NCBI GenBank assembly: GCA_045611765.1
Contig: JAZKXT010000006.1
Coordinates: 54,521-118,520, forward strand
DNA length: 64,000 bases
Source: UMGS1649 sp045611765
GTDB lineage: Bacteria > Bacillota > Clostridia > TANB77 > CAG-465
Direction of reading: 5' to 3'
This document shows positions 53,682-62,360 of this stretch, piece by piece (within the stretch, counting starts at the first letter, position 1; every line of letters starts with the position of its first letter). The position numbers were made by a program, and so were the translations under genes. Below the pieces are notes generated by a model. It made no database searches and was not told the origin of the DNA. It saw nothing but the letters and a program-made list of their open reading frames with translations.

Positions 53682-54098
53682 TTAAATATCCAAATTGTAT
53701 TTGTATACTTCTATACATTGCTTTGTTATATTAGGCACATCGACCCTCAATAGAGCATCCTCAACTTTACTCCATACAGCATTTTGCACTGGTTTCACAT
53801 TTGATTTACAACCCATATTTATTTGTAGTCGCTCATCACAATTATCATCTAAAAAACTATTTTCATTAATATATCTATCAACTTTATTTATTATAACGCC
53901 ATATTTATCTTTACACGCTTCAATAATTTCTGTATCTTTAAACTCTTTAATATCTACAAAAGGAATGTTGTATATCTGTTTGTTTATTCTATTTATATCA
54001 TTCTTAACTAACAGTATATCTCCATTATTATTTTCTAATACAATGCCCACTCTAACTTTATCCAAACCTTTCCTTTGTGATATGCTAGAATATAACAT
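53682..54098 (-). CDS. Nudix-fold protein without a Nudix box, probably inactive
   Basis: The 138-residue product starts like a Nudix domain (KVRVGIVLENNNGDILLVKNDINRINKQIYNIPFVDI) and has the matching end (NAVWSKVEDALLRVDVPNITKQCIEVYKYNLD). Where the REx2EE box should be it reads KEFKDTEIIEACKDKYGVII, with the catalytic Glu residues missing. It stands 21 bases after an intact Nudix gene. It may be a regulator, a sensor for the same ligand, or a decaying copy. GGGGGTG precedes the ATG. Confidence 0.7.
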   Translation of the reverse strand: MLYSSISQRKGLDKVRVGIVLENNNGDILLVKNDINRINKQIYNIPFVDIKEFKDTEIIEACKDKYGVIINKVDRYINENSFLDDNCDERLQINMGCKSNVKPVQNAVWSKVEDALLRVDVPNITKQCIEVYKYNLDI

Positions 54099-54119
54099 AA
54101 TATCACCCCCAAAAGCTAT

Positions 54120-54572
54120 TTATAGACCTCTATTATATTTTGAAATAGCAACTGCATATTTTACTTCATCAGTTATATTATCCTCTAGTTCTATTTCCTC
54201 ATAATTCATCCATTTATATTCATCATGTTCTGTTAAAAACACATTATCTGTACTTTCTGTTTCAACTTCTAAATTAAACTGTCTGCTCTTTTTTCCACTT
54301 CCAGATAGGTAATCGAAAGTATTAACGAATTTTCCTATGTTCTTTACATCAAGGCCTGTTTCTTCTTTTATTTCTCTTATAAGTCCCTGCTCTATAGTCT
54401 CATTTCCTTCTAAATTACCGCTTGGCAATTCATATATTCCACCCATAAAGTCATCTTCTCTTCTTTTTAACAAAAGAACTTCTCCTTGCTTGTTATATAT
54501 AATTCCGCCCGCTATTCTTTTTACAATTTCATCTTTTTCCGCTTTCTTATTTAATGTTTCAAAAAAATTCAT
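54120..54572 (-). CDS. Nudix hydrolase (copy B)
   Basis: The 150-residue product has a complete Nudix box (GNLEGNE then REIKEETGL) and is close to the gene at 49238-49711, sharing long identical runs such as FMGGIYELPSGNLEGNETIE and FDYLSGSGKKSRQFN. It starts 13 bases after the radical SAM-aminotransferase gene, with AAGGAGG before the ATG, so it is read from the same transcript. Two near-copies in one gene train suggest a recent duplication or two related substrates. Confidence 0.93.
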   Translation of the reverse strand: MNFFETLNKKAEKDEIVKRIAGGIIYNKQGEVLLLKRREDDFMGGIYELPSGNLEGNETIEQGLIREIKEETGLDVKNIGKFVNTFDYLSGSGKKSRQFNLEVETESTDNVFLTEHDEYKWMNYEEIELEDNITDEVKYAVAISKYNRGL

Positions 54573-54585
54573 ATCAAAATCCTCC

Positions 54586-56736
54586 TTATATTAATTCTTT
54601 TATATTATTACAAACCTTTTTAATAGCCCTTATGTATTTTATAACAATATCTCTATCTTCTTCTGTGTACCATACTGGTAACTTTATTATACTGTTATAA
54701 AATGTAGAAGCTCCCGAAAATTCCTCGTTTGTATTTATATTAACAAATTCTTTACCAAACAATTTTTCTGGGCTTTTAAACAATTCTAAGTTATTTAACG
54801 GACCTGTTGAATTAGGTATATCTACTTCAACAGCACCCTCCTTATGCAAAGCTTCTACAAAACGTTCTCTACTTACGCCATGCATTTTATCTTGATTGTA
54901 TTTAATTATAATGGCATACCAACTATTATTACAGTACTCTTTCGGTTTTAATACTTCTAACCCATTTATGCCCTCCAATTCTTTTATTATTAGATTAGCA
55001 TATTCATTCTTCATTCTATTAATTTCATCTAACTGCTTAAAATAAGTATAGGCCATTCTTATGGCAATAGGATGGCCTCTAAGCTTCATTCCTTTACCTG
55101 TTATTGCATATTTGTACAATTCACTATTTTTGTCTAATTCAACTTTACATCTTTTATTATAGTGTCCTAATAAAAGTGCTCTATCTTTTATATTTTTATT
55201 ATCAGTAATCAAAATTCCACCTTCACCACCAGTTATTATTTTTTGTCCTTGAAGGCTAAAAACTGCTGCATCTCCTATACTACCAACTTTACTTCCGTTA
55301 TAACTTGCTCCGTGTGCATGTGAACAATCCTCTAAAAGATATATATTATTCTTTTTAGCAATTTCTTTAAGCTGTTCCATTTCGCATGGATATCCCCACA
55401 TATGTGTTACGACAATCGCTTTAGTTTTAGATGTAATTTTTTCAGCCACTTGCTTTACATCTATATTACCGTCTTCACCTGCATCTATAAAGACAGGTGT
55501 TGCTCCTGTAAATAATATCGGTGTTACTGTAGCAAAAAAAGTATAACAAGGACAAATTATTTCGTCACCTTCTTTTAAATCTATACCCTCATACATAGCC
55601 CATAGAGCTGCTGTCCCAGAACTAAACGTAAGTCCATATTTACTATTATGATAATCTGCAAATTCTTTTTCAAATTTACCAAAAATCCCACTATTATCAT
55701 ATATAGATATTGATTCGTGTAGTTGATTAATTACTGAGTCTTCTATTTCTTTTGTTATTTTTGGATGTATAAATCTATTTTCATCTACCTTTGTAAATAT
55801 AGGCGTACCACCATTTATAGCAAGCTTTTTTCGTTCTTTACATAATACACAATTCTTCCCTATATTATTTAACGCCATATTAATCTTTTTGATTAAAGCG
55901 ACAGAATCTCTGTTTTTTATTTCATCATATATTGGTATATCCTCTTTAGAATTTCTACAAATGTTAATACTTCCCTCTGGCGTTATAAACAAATCATTAT
56001 ATTTGTTGCAGTATTTTTCTGGATCTATCTGTAACACTGCATTCGCGCAAAAGATTCTAGATAGTACAATCGTTGTTTCACCATCTGTTAACTCCTGTTT
56101 AGAGACATTACATATGTCTTTATACTTGAATCCTATTTTATTAAGTATTGTAGCTACATCATAAATACTTACCATTTCTTCATCATTTCCAAATAATTCT
56201 ACAAACTTTATAGATGCTTTTATTCTTTTAGCAAAAGCTATATATTGTTCTATGTCATCTTCGGTATCATTCTGTCCTTTTACTATAACCGCATTAAGTC
56301 TAATATTTAAATAAGGATATATTGTTCTAAGTGCTGATATGTTTTTTAATACTTCATTTAATTTATCTTTCTTTTGTACTATTTCATCATATTTTTCTTT
56401 ATTTAAAGTATGTATAGATAGATTAATTCTATCTACATCAGCTAAAGTTTCCACATGTTTATTAATTAGTTCACCGTTTGTAACTATGGTTATTTTTGCT
56501 CCCTGTTCTTTCAATTTGTTAACTATACTGTCTATATCTACTCGTACAAAAGGTTCCCCGCCAGTTAACGTTACTTCATCCCAATTATAATTATCTTTGC
56601 AAGTTTTAAATAAAAATGAATAATCTTCTGCTGTAAGTTTAGATTTTTCTATTTTTTTCATTCCTTCTTTATGGCAAAAAGTACAATTATAATTGCAATT
56701 TTCAGTAATAACTAATCTTAATTCTCTTTTGAACAT
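54586..56736 (-). CDS. Fusion of a radical SAM domain and a DegT/DnrJ/StrS aminotransferase
   Basis: The 716-residue protein has two enzymes in one chain. Residues ~1-315 are radical SAM with Cys14-x3-Cys18-x2-Cys21, TGGEPF and a MoaA-like C-terminal cysteine set (FCA, YCNKY, NICRN, CVLC) that may bind a second cluster. Residues ~325-716 are a PLP sugar-aminotransferase-like domain: SSGTAALWAMYEG, DEIICPCYTFFATV, LLEDCSHAHGA and the PLP lysine in LQGQKIITGGEGG (about 497). StrS-type enzymes aminate keto-sugars or cyclitols. A radical SAM oxidation followed by amination is a reasonable reading. AAGGAGG precedes the ATG. It leads the whole train. Confidence 0.92.
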   Translation of the reverse strand: MFKRELRLVITENCNYNCTFCHKEGMKKIEKSKLTAEDYSFLFKTCKDNYNWDEVTLTGGEPFVRVDIDSIVNKLKEQGAKITIVTNGELINKHVETLADVDRINLSIHTLNKEKYDEIVQKKDKLNEVLKNISALRTIYPYLNIRLNAVIVKGQNDTEDDIEQYIAFAKRIKASIKFVELFGNDEEMVSIYDVATILNKIGFKYKDICNVSKQELTDGETTIVLSRIFCANAVLQIDPEKYCNKYNDLFITPEGSINICRNSKEDIPIYDEIKNRDSVALIKKINMALNNIGKNCVLCKERKKLAINGGTPIFTKVDENRFIHPKITKEIEDSVINQLHESISIYDNSGIFGKFEKEFADYHNSKYGLTFSSGTAALWAMYEGIDLKEGDEIICPCYTFFATVTPILFTGATPVFIDAGEDGNIDVKQVAEKITSKTKAIVVTHMWGYPCEMEQLKEIAKKNNIYLLEDCSHAHGASYNGSKVGSIGDAAVFSLQGQKIITGGEGGILITDNKNIKDRALLLGHYNKRCKVELDKNSELYKYAITGKGMKLRGHPIAIRMAYTYFKQLDEINRMKNEYANLIIKELEGINGLEVLKPKEYCNNSWYAIIIKYNQDKMHGVSRERFVEALHKEGAVEVDIPNSTGPLNNLELFKSPEKLFGKEFVNINTNEEFSGASTFYNSIIKLPVWYTEEDRDIVIKYIRAIKKVCNNIKELI

Positions 56737-56852
56737 ACAATACCTCCTTTTATATAATTTATACTTTAAATTATATTCGGGTAGATATATAAAATCAAAT
56801 ATAAATATTTTATATAATGTATAAATAAAATTTATACACTAAATATATAGCT

Positions 56853-56882
56853 AAAGAGGAAGGATTTTACTCCTTCCTCTTT
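56853..56882 (-). terminator. Terminator of the double GDPD gene
   Basis: AAAGAGGAAGGA (56853-56864) and TCCTTCCTCTTT (56871-56882) form a perfect 12-bp stem overlapping the stop codon. The following ~115 bases up to the radical SAM fusion gene are AT-rich and must hold its promoter. Confidence 0.88.
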
Positions 56883-58437
56883 ACTTAATCTTAAATCTTT
56901 CTAAATACTCTTTAGGCCAAGACGCTTCATCTGCTACATTTTCAACTATGAAATTAGCAATGCTCTCTCTTCCTATAAATGCTTCTTGCTCAACATACGT
57001 CTTAGGTGCATAAATTAAAACAGGCTTCCCTCGTATATTTTTGTGGTATGCAATATGGTAATATATCCACTTGCTATTATCGAAAACAACGATGTCTGCA
57101 CAAGACAAGTCAAACAAAAGTCCGATTACTCCATTTAGAATCCAAGGAAATCTGAAAAAAGGAACTTTTCTCAAGCCTTTTAAGCTGTGACCAATTTGAG
57201 CTCTAAGCCAATCAGGTCTTACAGTCTTAAAATACGTAAGCACCATAGGATTATATGACATCACAATAAAGTTACCTGTATAGCCAGACTTTTGAATATC
57301 CTTTAAAATTAGATACTCTAAATCTCTGTTTCTTATGTGATAATCTTTAATGTCTATTGCAAGGTTAACATTGGGACTGTCTTTTACAATATTTAAAACA
57401 TCCATAAGTGTTATGGCATTTTCGAGCTTTGCTTTTTCTGCGCACGATTTACTTTGTCCAAAAATATTTGAAATTCTATCTTTATGGTAGCATCTAACCT
57501 CGCCATTATACATCATTACATCAAATTCAATGGTTATTTGTATATTGTTATCCCTTGCAAATTTTACACACTCTTCTATACTTTCTTTAGAATGCTCCAA
57601 GTAACTATTGGATACAATGCCTCTATGAAGCCACAGAGAATTAAACACCCAATGTGACTTATCTTCAAGGCTCACTCTTGACTCATACTTGTTTATAACC
57701 TCACCAATAGTAGCCAACACTTCTTTCTTGTCTTCCATTTGCTCTATAGCTCGAACAATAATAGAAGAAATATCCTCTACACTAGGAATTTCTATGTCTA
57801 CATTAGATGCTAGCTCGTTATATTTATCCACTTGAGAATGGTAGTCCTTGCCTTTAACAAAATTGAAACGTTTTCTAAATACATCCAACACAAAGAATAC
57901 ACGCTTTTCTTCGAGATAAAGTCTTCCAATATGTTTCTTAAGCTTAAAATAGGCCACCAGGCTTTGTGTGTGAAAATACACATTATCTCTATATTCTGTT
58001 GCAATTTCCCTCAAACGATAAAGATAATCGTCATTCATTCTACCTTTAGGTTCAATTAAAACAAGCGTATCTTTCCCTATTTCATTCATAGCTTCAATAA
58101 GAGTAGGAACAGTCTCATTGCTGTCTAACAAACGATACCGCTTTATTGTTGTTAAATCAAACATAGAAAGTTTGCCAGGAATATTTAAGAGTCTTTTTGT
58201 ATATTTATCATGAAAACATACTAGTTTTTTATCTTTTGTCTGTCTAATGTTAAGTTCTATTCCCATATGTGCGCCTTTTGCAGCAACAAAAGCACTTAAT
58301 GAATTTTCAGGAGCAAACAAATGCAAGCCCCTATGTGCAATAATTTTGCTATAAATTCTTTCACTGTTTTTCGGCTTGTAAGAAAACACAAGTTTACATA
58401 CAATTACTAAAACAATCGCAACCAACAAAGCTTGCAT
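56881..58437 (-). CDS. Membrane-anchored protein with two GDPD-like domains
   Basis: Glycerophosphodiester phosphodiesterases split glycerophosphodiesters to glycerol-3-phosphate and an alcohol. The 518-residue product has one N-terminal helix and two GDPD barrels. The first (about 30-215) has IIAHRGLHLFAPENS, GIELNIRQ and CFHDKYTKRL; the second (about 270-490) has WLHRGIVSN, ITIEFDVMMY and CYHKDRISNI. Both keep the His-Arg and His-Asp pairs, although the first has Asn (ELN) where E-x-D is usual. Tandem GDPD-like domains in one Gram-positive protein are uncommon. AAGGAGGG precedes the ATG. Confidence 0.87.
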   Translation of the reverse strand: MQALLVAIVLVIVCKLVFSYKPKNSERIYSKIIAHRGLHLFAPENSLSAFVAAKGAHMGIELNIRQTKDKKLVCFHDKYTKRLLNIPGKLSMFDLTTIKRYRLLDSNETVPTLIEAMNEIGKDTLVLIEPKGRMNDDYLYRLREIATEYRDNVYFHTQSLVAYFKLKKHIGRLYLEEKRVFFVLDVFRKRFNFVKGKDYHSQVDKYNELASNVDIEIPSVEDISSIIVRAIEQMEDKKEVLATIGEVINKYESRVSLEDKSHWVFNSLWLHRGIVSNSYLEHSKESIEECVKFARDNNIQITIEFDVMMYNGEVRCYHKDRISNIFGQSKSCAEKAKLENAITLMDVLNIVKDSPNVNLAIDIKDYHIRNRDLEYLILKDIQKSGYTGNFIVMSYNPMVLTYFKTVRPDWLRAQIGHSLKGLRKVPFFRFPWILNGVIGLLFDLSCADIVVFDNSKWIYYHIAYHKNIRGKPVLIYAPKTYVEQEAFIGRESIANFIVENVADEASWPKEYLERFKIK

Positions 58438-58592
58438 ATTATCCCTCCTTTAAATTATTTTTTGAGTTCATATATTTAACAGTGAGTATTATAACAAATT
58501 TCGACATTATTGTCAAATATAAATGTTACCTGGTAACAATTTACAAAAAGTGTTAAAGAGGAATATAGCCTAAGCTATATCCCCCTTTTGCC

Positions 58593-59384
58593 TTAATCTA
58601 CGTTTACTCCCTTTTTAAATAGTTTATATCCTATAAAATATCCTACTGTTAAAGTTATGCTATATAATGCTATTGCCATATATATAACATTCTTTACCAA
58701 ATCTACACTCATCATTTCAGTTGTAACGAATAGGTTCATTATATCTTTGTTAAATAATGCAACAACAAACATCATTGCAATGATAGCCATTTGTGTAACC
58801 ATATATGCTATAAATCCAAACAATATTGAAAATCCTGTTTTAGCACTATTCATTCTATGTCCTAATATTATACCTATAAATCCCGAAACAGCAGCATTTG
58901 CTATTTCTAAAAATACAATGAATAAAAATGCAAGTAACATACCTACAATTGTAGTTCCATACACATCTGCTACAGGCAGTAATATATCCTTTAACATTTG
59001 AATATTCTCTTTAGAATAATATGCAATAAATAGTGTTAAAGCTATAACCGCTGTACTTACAAGCAATGTAACAAACATACCAAGCATTTTAGATAAGTAA
59101 AGCGTATGTTTCTTTACTGGCAATGTATGTGTAAGATATGACTCATCACCATATAGATTTTGCTTAAATCTTACCCATACTCTTATTATGTTGTTTACCA
59201 GAATATTGAATATCATAGAAATGGTAACACCGCTACATACCTTTGCTATAACATCCATAATAATTGAATTTTCTACCATAAAGAACAGTCTTGTAAGTAG
59301 TGCAAAAAAGATAGATATTGTATAAAATACTATTAGATTTTTAAATAAATCTTTTAAATTATGTTTTAATAACTTAGTTAACAT
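58593..59384 (-). CDS. ABC-2 type transporter permease
   Basis: The 263-residue product has six hydrophobic segments and is the membrane half of an ABC transporter. It overlaps the end of the ATPase gene by 7 bases and has GGAGGATG before its ATG, so the pair is coupled. With the GntR gene upstream it follows the YtrA-type operon layout, in which the regulator senses cell-wall antibiotic stress. The cargo is unknown. A hairpin at about 58556-58586 lies after the stop codon. Confidence 0.88.
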   Translation of the reverse strand: MLTKLLKHNLKDLFKNLIVFYTISIFFALLTRLFFMVENSIIMDVIAKVCSGVTISMIFNILVNNIIRVWVRFKQNLYGDESYLTHTLPVKKHTLYLSKMLGMFVTLLVSTAVIALTLFIAYYSKENIQMLKDILLPVADVYGTTIVGMLLAFLFIVFLEIANAAVSGFIGIILGHRMNSAKTGFSILFGFIAYMVTQMAIIAMMFVVALFNKDIMNLFVTTEMMSVDLVKNVIYMAIALYSITLTVGYFIGYKLFKKGVNVD

Positions 59385-60073
59385 TTGAACATCCTCCTAA
59401 ATATTTCGTCTATAGAACTGTTTTCTTTAGTTCTTAATTCATCAGCATTTGCTACAAGCTTTATCTCACCTTTATCTATAAATATCACTTCATCTAATAT
59501 TCTTTCAACATCTGCAATTAAATGAGTAGAAATAATTACGCTTGCGCCATCGTTAAAGTTTGTAAGAATTGTATCAAGAATATAGTCGCGCGTTGCTGGG
59601 TCGACGCCGCCTAATGGTTCATCTAAAATATATAAATCTGCTCTTCTGCTCATTACTAAAACAAGCTGAACTTTTTCTTGCATACCTTTACTCATTTTAG
59701 AAAGCTTAAGACTAGTATCTAAATCCAAATCTTTAAGCAACTTTCTTGCCTTTTGTTCATCAAAGTTAGAGTAAAAGTCTTTGAAAAACTCTATTACTTT
59801 CTCCACAGTCATAGACTTATCTAGATATGTTCTTTCGGGTAAGTAAGATATTACCGTTTTGCTTTCTACGCCTATTTCCTTTTCATTTACCAATACTTTA
59901 CCTGATGTTGGTGTTAAAAGACCATTTATTAACTTAATAAGAGTTGTTTTGCCTGTTCCATTCTTTCCTAAAAAGCCAATAATTTTTCCTCTTGGAACTA
60001 CTAAATTAACATCTTTCAGTACTATTCTATCTCCAAATTTCTTTTCTAAATTTACACATTCTAATAGTTTCAT
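59378..60073 (-). CDS. ABC transporter ATP-binding protein
   Basis: The 231-residue product shows Walker A GKNGTGKTT, signature LSKMSKGMQEKVQL (in place of LSGGQ), Walker B LYILDEPLGGVDP and the switch His in STHLI. It starts within the GntR stop (ATGA overlap) and runs into the permease gene. It is the motor of the putative two-component exporter. The degenerate signature (SKGMQ) is common in BcrA/YtrB-type ATPases. Confidence 0.93.
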   Translation of the reverse strand: MKLLECVNLEKKFGDRIVLKDVNLVVPRGKIIGFLGKNGTGKTTLIKLINGLLTPTSGKVLVNEKEIGVESKTVISYLPERTYLDKSMTVEKVIEFFKDFYSNFDEQKARKLLKDLDLDTSLKLSKMSKGMQEKVQLVLVMSRRADLYILDEPLGGVDPATRDYILDTILTNFNDGASVIISTHLIADVERILDEVIFIDKGEIKLVANADELRTKENSSIDEIFRRMFKC

Positions 60074-60439
60074 TTCGAATTACCTCCAAATTTATTTAAA
60101 TTTTCCATTACTTGTTCTTTGCTTACGCCAATACTCTCCATTGCATTTAGATACTTTTTTGTTAATTCTTGTGCACTTTGTTTTCTGTGTCTATCTATAA
60201 GCTGATAATCTGTTGTAACAAATTTTCCATTCGTTCTTTCTGTATAGACGAGTCCTAGTTCTTCAAGCTCTGTTAATGCCCTTTGCATAGTGTTTGGATT
60301 AACTTTATTTGTTAGCGCAAGCTCCCTTACAGATGGAATTCTATCTCCACATTTCATTTTTCCGAGATATAATATCTCTTTTCATTTGTTCTACAAGTTG
60401 TATATATATTGGAATATTGCTATTGAATTGGAAATCCAT
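60070..60439 (-). pseudogene. GntR/YtrA-family regulator with a frameshift
   Basis: From ATG 60439 the sequence reads MDFQFNSNIPIYIQLVEQMKRD, the typical GntR-YtrA start, but the frame breaks at the T-run 60357-60361 (an A5 run on the coding strand). After it the second frame gives MKCGDRIPSVRELALTNKVN, the winged helix and the short effector part, ending GGNSK and overlapping the ATPase gene (ATGA). Removing one A restores a ~122-residue protein of normal size. If true, the operon repressor is lost, or is switched by slippage. Confidence 0.82.
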
Positions 60440-60591
60440 ATTATCTCCTTCCTCATTGTATTAATGAGCTAACACAATAATACAGCATGTTTTATTAGAT
60501 GTCAATAAAAAAATGAAAAAATGTGAAACTTTTTCGTGTGACTTTACACATTTTGTTTCACATTCTACTTATTTATTATATTTAATTACCG

Positions 60592-61404
60592 TTATTTAGC
60601 CATTTTGAGGCTAATTTTACTAATACCTTTAGCTATAGTATATATTATATACGATCCTAAAGATAATACTACAATATACAATGCTAAAAATACTATATAT
60701 GGAACACTATTATATATACTGTCAAAAACAGGAAGCGTTGATTCAAAATACGGACTAATATATAACATATTAAACGTTTCTCCATTTAACACTCCACTAT
60801 TGTATATAACAACATTTAATGTATTTGCAATTATTACTACTACTAAAAACACTATAAGTCCCAGCCACAAACTTTTAATGTTTAGCTTTACTTCTCCACA
60901 CATTAACAAATATATAGATACTACTAAACTTCCTAAATGTAGCCACATTGTATGTACATTTATTAATATATCTGAAACAAATAATTGGTCTGGTATTACA
61001 GCAGATGCTATACTCCCTAAAATTGTTGTATATGCAACAAAAGATAAAAGCGCTTCTCTAACCTTGCACTTATTTAAAAATAAACAAATTAAACACACAT
61101 ATATTGGCATAGTACATAATTGAAAAGGTGCTGCATACCACTCATAATCCCATACAAAAACACTCAAACTTTCATTATACTCCACAGACCAAATAAGTTG
61201 TTTTAATGCTTCAAGTATAAAAGCAATTATCCCATATATTCCTAATATCCATTTTAACATTATTTCACTATGCTTTTTTCTAATAAACGATAAAAATACT
61301 ATTACCGCTATTGTTAAACCTAGCCACAGCAAATGAAATACCCCATATGGTTTAGGCGTAACCATTTCAGCTTCTAAAAAGGCCAATATTTCTTTCCACA
61401 ACAT
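60592..61404 (-). CDS. YwaF-family membrane protein (TIGR02206-type)
   Basis: The 270-residue product has seven membrane segments and the family block EWYAAPFQLCTMPIYVCL, with the HxxPFxLC-type spacing, plus VHTMWLHLGS in the middle. The family is conserved in Bacillota but has no proven role. AAAGGGGATATG precedes the start and it stands alone on the minus strand. Confidence 0.85.
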   Translation of the reverse strand: MLWKEILAFLEAEMVTPKPYGVFHLLWLGLTIAVIVFLSFIRKKHSEIMLKWILGIYGIIAFILEALKQLIWSVEYNESLSVFVWDYEWYAAPFQLCTMPIYVCLICLFLNKCKVREALLSFVAYTTILGSIASAVIPDQLFVSDILINVHTMWLHLGSLVVSIYLLMCGEVKLNIKSLWLGLIVFLVVVIIANTLNVVIYNSGVLNGETFNMLYISPYFESTLPVFDSIYNSVPYIVFLALYIVVLSLGSYIIYTIAKGISKISLKMAK

Positions 61405-61478
61405 AAATACATATCCCCTTTACATCATTAGTATATTATATTAATAGCGTAATATCAAGTAGATGTTATAAATATAGT

Positions 61479-61505
61479 AAAAACGAGGAATTATTCCTCG
61501 TTTTT
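61479..61505 (-). terminator. Terminator of the 80-residue Cys-rich gene
   Basis: AAAAACGAGGAA (61479-61490) and TTCCTCGTTTTT (61494-61505) form a perfect stem with a 3-base loop, overlapping the end of the gene. Confidence 0.88.
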
Positions 61506-61733
61506 ACCGTTATCATCTATATTTTTATTTTGCTTTCTCTTTAATCTTTCTTCTGTTAATCTTTGGTTTAAATTTCTAGTATAACACCATAAAGGGTCTT
61601 TTTCCAATTTTTTTGGACACTTTGTACTTATAAAACCCAAACCCGATACAAATGTCCTATTTCCAATTTGATATCTCGCATGACATGACCATCTTGGACA
61701 AAGTGCACATTTTAATTGTGTAAAAAAAGTCAT
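61491..61733 (-). CDS. Cys-rich small protein, unknown
   Basis: The 80-residue product has five cysteines (CALCPRWSC, KCPK, WCYTR), enough for a metal site or Fe-S cluster, then a basic-acidic tail. GGAGGAG precedes the ATG. No family is recognised. It is closed by a strong terminator and lies 44 bases after the next gene upstream, so the two may share a transcript. Confidence 0.65.
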   Translation of the reverse strand: MTFFTQLKCALCPRWSCHARYQIGNRTFVSGLGFISTKCPKKLEKDPLWCYTRNLNQRLTEERLKRKQNKNIDDNGKNEE

Positions 61734-61777
61734 ATTATCTCCTCCAAATTATTGTATGAATAGCTCTTCATATATTT

Positions 61778-62116
61778 TTAGAAGTAGCACTTAAATATAT
61801 CTTGAATAAATAACATTTGAGTTGCCTTAAAATAAATAACATCATGTATATAGTTTAAATATGCACGAGCTTCTTCTATTTGCAACTTACCAGAAATGAA
61901 TTCGTTTAAAATAATCTTTATCTGATATAATTCCCCATCACTTATATCATAATTAGGTAATTTTGAGATGAATTTTTGAACTATTTCTGTATAATCACTC
62001 TCAGAATTAATACCTTCAACCATTCTAATACCCTCTAGGATAATAGGAATAGCCTCCGCTAATTTAACATGCCGCTCCATAAATCTGTTTTTTAAGGTTT
62101 CATTGTTATTAGCCAT
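61778..62116 (-). CDS. Hypothetical protein, 112 residues
   Basis: The product looks soluble and helical (ERHVKLAEAIPIILEGIRMVEG, ELYQIKIILNEFISG). No motif is recognised. AGGGAGG precedes the ATG. It lies just outside the displaced tRNA-Asn fragment and just upstream of the Cys-rich gene on the same strand. Confidence 0.65.
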   Translation of the reverse strand: MANNNETLKNRFMERHVKLAEAIPIILEGIRMVEGINSESDYTEIVQKFISKLPNYDISDGELYQIKIILNEFISGKLQIEEARAYLNYIHDVIYFKATQMLFIQDIFKCYF

Positions 62117-62199
62117 TATTGTAGCCTCCCTAAATAATAATTTTGGAATTAATTATATATACGAGTAGTATTTTATCACAAATACTGTTAAAAAGCAAC

Positions 62200-62241
62200 A
62201 AAAAGCAGGCCTTACGACCCGCTATTTGGCTCCTCAAGTTG
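62200..62241 (-). repeat. Displaced copy of the tRNA-Asn 3' end with its terminator
   Basis: The last part (TTTGGCTCCTCAAGTTG, 62225-62241) is identical to 63297-63313, the 3' end of tRNA-Asn with CCA. The part before it (AAAAAGCAGG ... CCCGCT) matches the tRNA terminator hairpin at 63274-63296 except for the loop. Same orientation, ~1.07 kb apart, no tRNA body here: this is how an attachment site looks after insertion into a tRNA gene. Confidence 0.8.
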
Positions 62242-62310
62242 TTGTCATTCACTTTTTCGTGATTTGCAACACTTGATATGACTGCATTGTGTGTTTCGCT
62301 AGTTTCATTT

Positions 62311-62334
62311 GTACTGCAGTAGTACTGCAGTAAC
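62311..62334. repeat. GTACTGCAG tandem repeat, inner left end of the tRNA-Asn segment
   Basis: Two copies of GTACTGCAGTA occur here and two (one with a change) at 63155-63179, near the other end of the same segment. They could be arm sites for an integrase or operator sites. Confidence 0.5.
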
Positions 62335-62360
62335 AAACGAAATAAAAATACTACTTTATA

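Noticed and set aside
62130..62336. A 68-codon minus-strand frame between the 112-residue gene and the lipoprotein
   Set aside because: It runs through the displaced tRNA fragment and the GTACTGCAG repeats, has no ribosome site and shows no conserved pattern.
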